Assembly: GCA_965247635.1 (NCBI GenBank)
Contig: CBDFHJ010000010.1
Span: forward strand, 186,001-250,000
DNA: 64,000 bases
Direction of reading: 5' to 3'
Source: CBDFHJ01 sp965247635
GTDB lineage: Bacteria; Chloroflexota; Dehalococcoidia; Lucifugimonadales; Australimonadaceae
Each line of letters opens with the position of its first letter. Positions within the stretch are counted from its first letter, which is position 1. A program made the translations under genes and the position numbers. The notes below the pieces were generated by a model. That model did not search any database, was not told where the DNA came from, and was given only the letters and a program-made list of their open reading frames with translations. This document shows, piece after piece, positions 58,228 through 64,000 of the stretch.

Positions 58228-60009
58228 CTATCCGACCCGCTGCTGGCGATGGGCCTCGATAATGTCGCCCATCTCGAAGGCGTTGAAGCCGTCCAAGGTT
58301 ACGCCGCACTCGTAGCCGGTGGCCACCTCGCGTACGTCATCCTTGAACCGGCGCAAGCTGGCCACTGGGCCTTCGAACACCACTTTGCCACCCCTTAACA
58401 CTCGGGCTGTGGAGCTCCGAGTCATCTGGCCTTCCATCACGTAGCATCCGGCGCTCGTCCGGGTCCTGCCCAGTGAGAAGATCGCTCGCACCTCGAGCTT
58501 GCCTTCTGTCACATCCTCGATAGTGGGTTCCAGTATGCCCGCCAGCGCCGCCTGAATGTCATCCGTCATGCGGTAGATGATCTCGTAGTGGCGAATCTCC
58601 ACGCCGTCCTGATCGGCCAGGCGCTGGGCCCCCGGCTCGGTGCGGGTATTGAAGCCGATGATGACCGCCTCCGATGCCTCCGCCAGCATTACATCGCTCT
58701 CGACGATAGAGCCTGCGGCGGCGTGGATAACTCGGACCCGGCTTTCCTCTGATGCGAGCTGCTCAAGGGCGGTACGTACGGCGTCGACGCTGCCCTGGAC
58801 GTCGGTCTTCAGGACCAGATTCATCTCCTTCGTCTGGTCGCCGGCGGCCCTGGAACGGAACTCGCCCAAGGTCATGCCCTTGGACCGCAGGCTCTCCGCG
58901 GTACGGAGGTTGCTGGTCGTCAGCTCCCGGGCCACACGGTCATTGGCCACCACCTTGAACCGGTCTCCCACCGTGGGTAGCTCGTTGATACCGAGCACCT
59001 CCACGGGCTCCGACGGCCCGGCGCCCTTAACACGGCGGCCAAGCGGGGTCAGAAGCGCTTTCACGCGGCCATAGGTGGTGCCAATCACCACGCTATCTCC
59101 CACGTGGAGCGTGCCGGTCTGCACCAAGACCGTGCCCGTGGCCCCGCGGTTCTTGTCCATCCTGGACTCCACCACTACGCCCACGGCCTCTCGGTCCGGG
59201 TTGGCCTGGAGCTCCTCCACCTCAGCCACCACCAAGATGCTCTCCAGCAGGTCGTCGATACCCGTTCCCTGTCTGGCTGAAACGGGCGCCGCGATGACCT
59301 CTCCACCCCATTCCTCCACGACCAGCTCGTGCTCCGAGAGCTGACGCTTGACCCGTTCGAGGTCTACGCCGGGAAGGTCTATCTTGTTTATCGCCACGAC
59401 GATAGGGACCCCCGCAGCCTTAATATGGTCGATGGCCTCCACCGTTTGGGGCATAACCCCATCATCGGCGGCTACCACGAGGACCGCGATGTCCGTGGCC
59501 TGAGCACCCCTAGCGCGCATGGCGGTAAAGGCTTCATGGCCTGGGGTGTCCAGAAACGTGATGGAGTGGTTGTTGTACTCCACCTGGTAGGCCCCGATAT
59601 GCTGGGTAATCCCGCCGGCCTCCGCGGCGGCGACGTTGGTTTTGCGAATGGCATCCAGCAACGTCGTCTTCCCGTGGTCCACGTGACCCAGGATCGTGAC
59701 AACCGGCGGACGCGGTTGGAGGTGAGCGGCGTCTTCCTCTATGTCGCCACTCGCCGTCCTACCGCTATCTTCCGCTTTCCGGGCGGAGTAGCCGAAGACC
59801 CGTGCCGCCTTTGCCGCGGTGTCGAAGTCGATGACCTGGTTGATGCTGGCGAAAACGCCGATCCGCATGAGCTGCTTGATCAGCTGTACCGGTTCGACCT
59901 TCATCCGCTGGGCCAACGCGCCGACGGTGACGGCCTCCGGCAAGGTCAGCACCTTGAGGGTGATCCGTCTGGTCTGAGTGGCCTCGGTTGGGCTTTCGGC
60001 TTCCGCCAT
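58228..60009 (-). CDS. infB: Translation initiation factor IF-2
   Basis: A 593-residue GTPase that delivers fMet-tRNA. One IF2_N helical domain (ALAQRMKVEPVQLIKQLMRI) is followed by the G domain: TILGHVDHGKTTLLDAI (G1), DTPGHEAFTAMRARGA (G3), INKIDLPGVD (G4). Domains II-IV end TLDGFNAFEMGDIIEAHRQQ. It is a short form without the long charged N-terminal region of E. coli. GAGGAGCGAAT precedes the ATG at 60009. Confidence 0.96.
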   Translation of the reverse strand: MAEAESPTEATQTRRITLKVLTLPEAVTVGALAQRMKVEPVQLIKQLMRIGVFASINQVIDFDTAAKAARVFGYSARKAEDSGRTASGDIEEDAAHLQPRPPVVTILGHVDHGKTTLLDAIRKTNVAAAEAGGITQHIGAYQVEYNNHSITFLDTPGHEAFTAMRARGAQATDIAVLVVAADDGVMPQTVEAIDHIKAAGVPIVVAINKIDLPGVDLERVKRQLSEHELVVEEWGGEVIAAPVSARQGTGIDDLLESILVVAEVEELQANPDREAVGVVVESRMDKNRGATGTVLVQTGTLHVGDSVVIGTTYGRVKALLTPLGRRVKGAGPSEPVEVLGINELPTVGDRFKVVANDRVARELTTSNLRTAESLRSKGMTLGEFRSRAAGDQTKEMNLVLKTDVQGSVDAVRTALEQLASEESRVRVIHAAAGSIVESDVMLAEASEAVIIGFNTRTEPGAQRLADQDGVEIRHYEIIYRMTDDIQAALAGILEPTIEDVTEGKLEVRAIFSLGRTRTSAGCYVMEGQMTRSSTARVLRGGKVVFEGPVASLRRFKDDVREVATGYECGVTLDGFNAFEMGDIIEAHRQQRVG

Positions 60010-60028
60010 ATTCGCTCCTCTGTTTGGT

Positions 60029-60322
60029 CTAGCGGCTTGGACCAGTTGAAACCGGTCCCTTCTGTAACACCTCAGCATAGGCGGTTACGCGCAACCGGTC
60101 TTCCGCCGTTAGCTCGGTCCGTAACGCGTCAGCCAGCCGGCTGCCGCGAAGAGCCTTTTGCCAGCAGGCGGGGTTGTGACATAGGTAGGCGCCCCGTCCT
60201 GATTGCTTCCTCGTCACCCCCACCAGGATGTCGCCCTCTGGGGGCCGCACCAGCCGGACCAACTCCCGCTGGGGAGCCCGTGTGCCACACACCGTGCAGC
60301 GGCGCACGGGAACGTGCTTCAT
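60029..60322 (-). CDS. ylxR: YlxR/RnpM family RNA-binding protein
   Basis: A 97-residue DUF448 protein. VPVRRCTVCGTRAPQRELVRLVR and GRGAYLCHNPACWQKALR match the family, which binds RNase P RNA and tunes its activity in some bacteria. The ATG at 60322 follows GGAGGAG. It lies between nusA and infB as in most genomes. Confidence 0.92.
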   Translation of the reverse strand: MKHVPVRRCTVCGTRAPQRELVRLVRPPEGDILVGVTRKQSGRGAYLCHNPACWQKALRGSRLADALRTELTAEDRLRVTAYAEVLQKGPVSTGPSR

Positions 60323-60384
60323 CATCTCCTCCACTCTCTCCGACGTGATGGCGCACGCTGGCGACCACCGAAAACCTTCGGCGA

Positions 60385-62052
60385 TTACTCCTCTGGATCA
60401 GTGGTCGCGGGTATCTCTTGAGTCCGGCGAGGGGCAGGGGCAATGGCAGTGCGACTGCCAGGTGCCGCGGGCCGGCGTTGGGTGGACGACGGGCGACCGC
60501 CGCCTCGTCTACGGCCTCTCGGGCCTCCGCGGCGACCTCTGATGGGAGCATCGGTGATGTCTTCGGCAAACCGAATTTGCGGGCCGCCGGCGACGGTCTC
60601 GGGGATCTTCCAGATGTCCTCGCCGTCTATAACCAGCTCTTCAACCTCCACCTCTTCGACCTCTTCAGCCCCCGCCCCCACGGTCGTGGGCAGGTCCAGC
60701 GACGCCAAGGCCAGCTCCTCTTCGGCGCTGAGCCTGGCCGCCTCCTCGGCGGCGATCTCCGCCTCCAACACAGCCAGCTCTTCGTCCTCCCCGGCAGGTT
60801 CAGCCGAGGCTTCCGTCTCAGCGGCAGGAGCTACTGCCACGGGCTCCTTCACCTCGACAACCTCCGGTGCTTCCGTTTCCGCCGCAGGCACGGCCTCCGC
60901 GGTAACGGTGGTGTCGGCAGCGGCCAGTTCAGCCGGCAGCTCCTCGGTTTCACGCTCGGCTACCTGGCCTTCGATGGCCCGCTTCATCCGTTCGATCTCC
61001 AGCTCGGTGGAGCTCTTGATGTCCACCTTCCAACCGGTAAGCTTGGCGGACAAGCGCGCGTTTTGACCGTCTCGCCCGATGGCTAGGGAGAGGGAGCGGT
61101 CGGACACTACCACGGTGGCAGCGCCCTCCTCCTCGTCGAGCTCCACGCGGAGCGGCTGCGCGGGGCTCAGCGCCCGCGACACGAACATCGCCGGGTCGCG
61201 GTACCACTGAATGACGTCGATCTTTTCGCCTTGGAGCTCGTTGACGATGTTCTGGATACGGATGCCCCGGAGGCCGACGCAGGCGCCGACGGGGTCCACG
61301 CCCTCCTGTTTGGCGACCACCGCAACCTTGCTGCGCGAGCCCGCTTCCCGGGCGATGGCCCGGATCTCCACGATGCCGTTGTAGATCTCCGGCACTTCCA
61401 TCTCAAAGAGACGACGGAGCAGGTCCGGGTGTGTCCGGGAGACGATGATCTCCGGACCTCGGTTGGTGCGCCGCACCTCCAGGACCAGCACCTTCATCTT
61501 CAGGCCAGGGCGGTATCGCTCGAAGGGTGCTTGTTCCGTCGGTGGTAGACTCGCCTCGGCCCGTCCGTTCAGGTCCAGGGTGACGGCGCCGCCGTAGCGG
61601 GCTTCGCTGCGCTGAATGGTGCCGGTGAACACCTCGCCCTCGCGTTCGGAGAACTCGCTGTACACCAACTCTCGCTCTGCCTCCCGCAGCCGCTGGATGA
61701 CGACCTGCTTGGCTGTCTGAGCGGCGATACGGCCCGCCTCTTGCGGTGGCAGCTCAAACTCCAGCACATCGTCTATCTGCGGCGCGGGCGTACCCTTGCG
61801 CAGCTTCTTGGCCTCCTTGACGGTAAGCTCTAGCTCGGAGTCGGTGACTTCCTCAACGACCGTTTTCTGCTGGAACACCGCCGCGTCGCCGGTATTGGGG
61901 TCGAGGCGCACAATGATGTTCTGGCCGGTAGAGGAGCCGTCCTTTTTATAGGCGGAGGCAAGGGCGGCCTCGACCGCCGAGAGCACCATCTCCCGGGGGA
62001 GGTTCCGCTCTGCCGCCAGCTGAGTTACGGCGATGAGGAAGTCGCTTTTCAT
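60385..62052 (-). CDS. nusA: Transcription factor NusA with acidic and RGG-like tail
   Basis: Residues 1 to about 355 are a standard NusA: N-terminal domain (MKSDFLIAVTQLAAERNLPR; ALASAYKKDGSS), S1 (GEVFTGTIQRSEARYGGAVT), KH1 and KH2 (VDPVGACVGLRGIRIQNIVN; SLAIGRDGQNARLSAKLTGW). About 200 more residues follow: an Ala/Glu/Val acidic part (AAETEAPEVVEVKEPVAVAP), then a Gly/Arg stretch (RGRRGGPRGRRRGGGRPSS). The ATG at 62052 follows AAGGAGGG. rimP is not upstream here. Confidence 0.95.
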   Translation of the reverse strand: MKSDFLIAVTQLAAERNLPREMVLSAVEAALASAYKKDGSSTGQNIIVRLDPNTGDAAVFQQKTVVEEVTDSELELTVKEAKKLRKGTPAPQIDDVLEFELPPQEAGRIAAQTAKQVVIQRLREAERELVYSEFSEREGEVFTGTIQRSEARYGGAVTLDLNGRAEASLPPTEQAPFERYRPGLKMKVLVLEVRRTNRGPEIIVSRTHPDLLRRLFEMEVPEIYNGIVEIRAIAREAGSRSKVAVVAKQEGVDPVGACVGLRGIRIQNIVNELQGEKIDVIQWYRDPAMFVSRALSPAQPLRVELDEEEGAATVVVSDRSLSLAIGRDGQNARLSAKLTGWKVDIKSSTELEIERMKRAIEGQVAERETEELPAELAAADTTVTAEAVPAAETEAPEVVEVKEPVAVAPAAETEASAEPAGEDEELAVLEAEIAAEEAARLSAEEELALASLDLPTTVGAGAEEVEEVEVEELVIDGEDIWKIPETVAGGPQIRFAEDITDAPIRGRRGGPRGRRRGGGRPSSTQRRPAAPGSRTAIAPAPRRTQEIPATTDPEE

Positions 62053-62099
62053 CTCGCGCGTACCCTCCTTCTGAACCAGCAATATGCCCACTAACGCGA

Positions 62100-62122
62100 G
62101 AGAGTGGGCCAAGCCCACTCTC
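62100..62122. promoter_or_regulatory. Perfect 10-bp hairpin in the nusA leader
   Basis: GAGAGTGGGC pairs with GCCCACTCTC around CAA. It lies about 48 bases upstream of the nusA start and 85 before the opposite gene. It could be a leader structure; there is no adjacent T-run on the minus strand. Confidence 0.45.
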
Positions 62123-62206
62123 ACTGTGCTTATGGTACCCTTACCGTTCCAGATTGTCCACCTCTTGTACTCGTCTAGTACGCATCCTCTGCCAAGAAGC
62201 GGCAAC

Positions 62207-62599
62207 GTGCTCAGGTCTGTACTGCTCATTACACCGCTAGCTTTGTTGGCCCTCCTTGGATGTAGTACTCCACTCACGCCAACTCCAATGCCCACGGCGG
62301 AAGGGGGTCTACCCGAGGAACCTCCGCTGGGACCGGGCGTGGAGATTGGGACGCCTTACTCGTACACTCTCATGCTCCACTGCGGGGTCAGAGACGCATA
62401 CTTTGACGGGCGCCGCTGGATGGCGCAAGACGTCCCTGAAGCGTGGAAATACAATCCTCCGGCCGGATGGACGAAAGACGACTCCCGGGGTCACATGACC
62501 CTGGTGGAACCGGAGTTGGCCGTGTTCACTGCCCTGACCGGCAGGACCATCGACTTCACACCATGGCCCAGCGACGTGCCTTGGTCGCCTTGCTTTTAG
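62207..62599 (+). CDS. Small putative lipoprotein
   Basis: A 130-residue protein. The GTG at 62207 gives the signal VLRSVLLITPLALLALLGC with a lipobox (ALLGC). A short Thr/Pro linker (TPLTPTPMPT) leads to a domain with YSYTLMLHCGVRDAYFDGRR and HMTLVEPELAVFTALTGRTI. Two Cys (HCGV and the final SPCF) may form a disulfide. I do not recognise the family. A longer upstream frame to 62084 would bury the signal peptide. It is divergent from nusA. Confidence 0.7.
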   Translation: MLRSVLLITPLALLALLGCSTPLTPTPMPTAEGGLPEEPPLGPGVEIGTPYSYTLMLHCGVRDAYFDGRRWMAQDVPEAWKYNPPAGWTKDDSRGHMTLVEPELAVFTALTGRTIDFTPWPSDVPWSPCF

Positions 62600-62649
62600 T
62601 TACTGAGCCCTCCAACGGCCGATGTTATACTCCGGGACGACCCCTAAAA

Positions 62650-62776
62650 GGGTGCTGAAAAAGCCCACGCAGACCCTTCGACTTCGCTCAGGGCGAACGG
62701 CGTGGGCAGACCGTTACCAGGCGGAGCCCGTTCGTGCTGAGCCTGTCGAAGTACGAACAAACATTTTCAGCACCCC
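62650..62776. mobile_element. MITE-like element
   Basis: Inverted ends GGGTGCTGAAAA (62650-62661) and TTTTCAGCACCC (62764-62775) enclose about 100 bases made of two internal hairpins (CCCTTCGACTTCGCTCAGGG; the CGTTCGTGCTGAGCCTGTCG module). CCCCTAAAAGG occurs at both borders (62641-62651 and 62775-62785), as a target duplication would. No coding capacity. Confidence 0.7.
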
Positions 62777-62796
62777 CCTAAAAGGAGTGTCGCACT

Positions 62797-63993
62797 ATGA
62801 AATGGGCCTCTGCCATCTCCCGGAACCCCGATGCTGTCGACGCGCTGAAGGAGTGTGTTCGGACTATTCGGGAGCACCTGGGTAGCGGTCAAGAGGCGCA
62901 TCTCGCGCTGCTCTTTGCATCGCCCCACCACCAAGAGGCGTGGGAGCGCATCGCCGCCGACGTGGCCCAGCGTCTCCCTGGAGCAACCGTCATTGGCTGC
63001 TCGGGTGCTGGTGTTATCGGCGCGGGACAGGAGGTGGAGGCCGCTCCAGCACTCTCCCTCACGGCTGGACACTTGCCCGGGGTGAACATTACAGCCTTTC
63101 ACCTGGCCCCCGATGAAGTGCCATCCCCCGATGCGCCTCCCGATGCGTGGTGGACCAAGGTGGGAGTGCAACCGGAAGCCAGCCCCCAATTCATGCTGCT
63201 CGTGGACTCTTTCTCCACACCTCCTGACGCACTCCTCGCGGGCCTGGACTTCGCCTACCCCGCCAGCGTGAAGATCGGCGGCCTGGCCAGCGGCGGCCAC
63301 ATGGGAGGCGGCAACGCGCTGTTCCTGAACGAGCGCGACTCCCACGGCGGCGCCGTGGGAGTCGCGCTCTCCGGGAATGTCATCGTGGACACGGTGGTGG
63401 CCCAGGGGTGCCGGCCCGTCGGCGATCCCATGCGCGTTACCCACGCCGATGGAAACTTGCTCCTGTCGGTGGATGAGGAGCCGCCTCTCTTGGTCCTGCA
63501 ACGCCTCTACGAACGTCTGGCGCCCGAGGACCAATCGCTACTGCGAGGCGACCTGTTTTTGGGTATCGCCATGGACCCGTTGCAGGACCAAGCGCACCCC
63601 GGCGAGTTTTTGGTCCGCAACCTGCTGGGCGGCGACCCGAAGGAAGGGGTCCTGGCCATAGGTGCTCTCCTCCACGAGGGTCAGGTGGTCCAGTTCCATG
63701 TCCAGGACGCCCAGACCTCTCGAGAAGACCTGGACCGCTACCTGAAGCACTACGCGGCGGAGGAGCGAGGGCAGGCATCGGAAGGCGCGGTTCTTTTCTC
63801 TTGCGTTGGACGGGGACAAGGCCTGTACGGCCAGCCTAATCACGACTCAGACCTTTTCCGTGACGTCGTGGGCGGTCTACCGCTAGGTGGCTTTTTCTGC
63901 GATGGCGAAATCGGCCCCGTGGGCGACACTACCTACCTCCACGGCTACACCAGCTCCTTCGCCATCTTTCGGCCCGCTTCGGCCCCGGACTAG
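62797..63993 (+). CDS. FIST N/C domain protein
   Basis: A 398-residue soluble protein. FIST-N begins around HLALLFASPHHQEAWERIAA and has GATVIGCSGAGVIG. FIST-C has LFLGIAMDPLQ, GEFLVRNLLGGDPKEGVLAI, SEGAVLFSCVGRGQGLYG and GFFCDGEIGPVGDTTYLHGY. FIST domains are thought to sense small ligands such as amino acids in signalling proteins. Here no output domain is fused. AAAAGGAG precedes the ATG. The gene is complete just before the window ends. Confidence 0.9.
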   Translation: MKWASAISRNPDAVDALKECVRTIREHLGSGQEAHLALLFASPHHQEAWERIAADVAQRLPGATVIGCSGAGVIGAGQEVEAAPALSLTAGHLPGVNITAFHLAPDEVPSPDAPPDAWWTKVGVQPEASPQFMLLVDSFSTPPDALLAGLDFAYPASVKIGGLASGGHMGGGNALFLNERDSHGGAVGVALSGNVIVDTVVAQGCRPVGDPMRVTHADGNLLLSVDEEPPLLVLQRLYERLAPEDQSLLRGDLFLGIAMDPLQDQAHPGEFLVRNLLGGDPKEGVLAIGALLHEGQVVQFHVQDAQTSREDLDRYLKHYAAEERGQASEGAVLFSCVGRGQGLYGQPNHDSDLFRDVVGGLPLGGFFCDGEIGPVGDTTYLHGYTSSFAIFRPASAPD

Positions 63994-64000
63994 TGGCGTC

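Overview
The window is a 64-kb piece of a GC-rich bacterial chromosome. Gene content and protein style fit a member of the Chloroflexota, most likely Dehalococcoidia/SAR202-like. This rests on zinc-ribbon forms of S14, S4, L36 and Adk, an Actinobacteria-like inositol-lipid operon, AcsA-type acetyl-CoA synthetase and GatCA. It is an inference, because no rRNA gene is present to settle it. No tRNA, rRNA or CRISPR array was seen.

Layout. 1-0.8 kb: the 5' part of an IS256-type transposase. 1.3-9.4 kb (minus strand): polA, acsA, a histidine pair hisA-hisH with a small PHA-granule-type protein, and a cobalamin adenosyltransferase. 9.6-31.3 kb (plus strand): one near-continuous translation superoperon running rpsL-rpsG-fusA, then S10-spc-alpha (rpsJ to rplQ, including secY, adk, map, infA, rpoA), truA and rplM-rpsI. 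It has a strong promoter in front and lacks tuf. 31.6-35.8 kb: a phosphohexomutase, an ISNCY/IS1202-type insertion sequence whose transposase is broken by a 22-bp tandem duplication, and two small genes. 36-41.4 kb (minus): a methionine/SAM cycle cluster, mtnA-mtnP-rhodanese-ahcY-metK, headed by a clear SAM-I riboswitch with terminator and antiterminator. 41.5-45.5 kb: recF, a DUF971 gene, a small unknown gene, gatC-gatA. 45.6-46.5 kb: an AT-rich islet with a DUF4062 gene carrying an in-frame stop. 47-51.5 kb: prfB with its programmed +1 frameshift, an anchored HExxH protease and a peptide-type substrate-binding lipoprotein. 51.6-56.4 kb (minus): a TIGR03086 protein, a probable selenoprotein of the protein disulfide oxidoreductase type, and an ino1-pimA-like-CDP-alcohol transferase operon for inositol phospholipids. 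56.9-62 kb (minus): nusA-ylxR-infB-rbfA-truB. 62.2-64 kb: a small lipoprotein, a MITE-like element and a FIST-domain protein.

The most interesting signals are four. (1) A thioredoxin-fold gene whose CxxC motif reads U-P-H-C through an in-frame TGA, followed by a well-formed bacterial SECIS-like hairpin. (2) Long acidic or Ala/Pro/Glu-rich extensions on many translation and transcription proteins: L3 with ten EPEAA repeats, S17, S5, S3, L5 (N-terminal), L13, RpoA and NusA. (3) A SAM-I riboswitch whose switching helices can be read off directly. (4) Several families of short palindromic intergenic repeats, including an occupied/empty pair showing that a 26-bp palindrome has inserted into another repeat and now contributes to the start region of a gene.

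The superoperon genes build the ribosome and export and transcription cores. nusA-infB-rbfA-truB, prfB, gatCA and truA complete the translation theme. The mtn/ahcY/metK cluster recycles the by-products of SAM use under SAM control.
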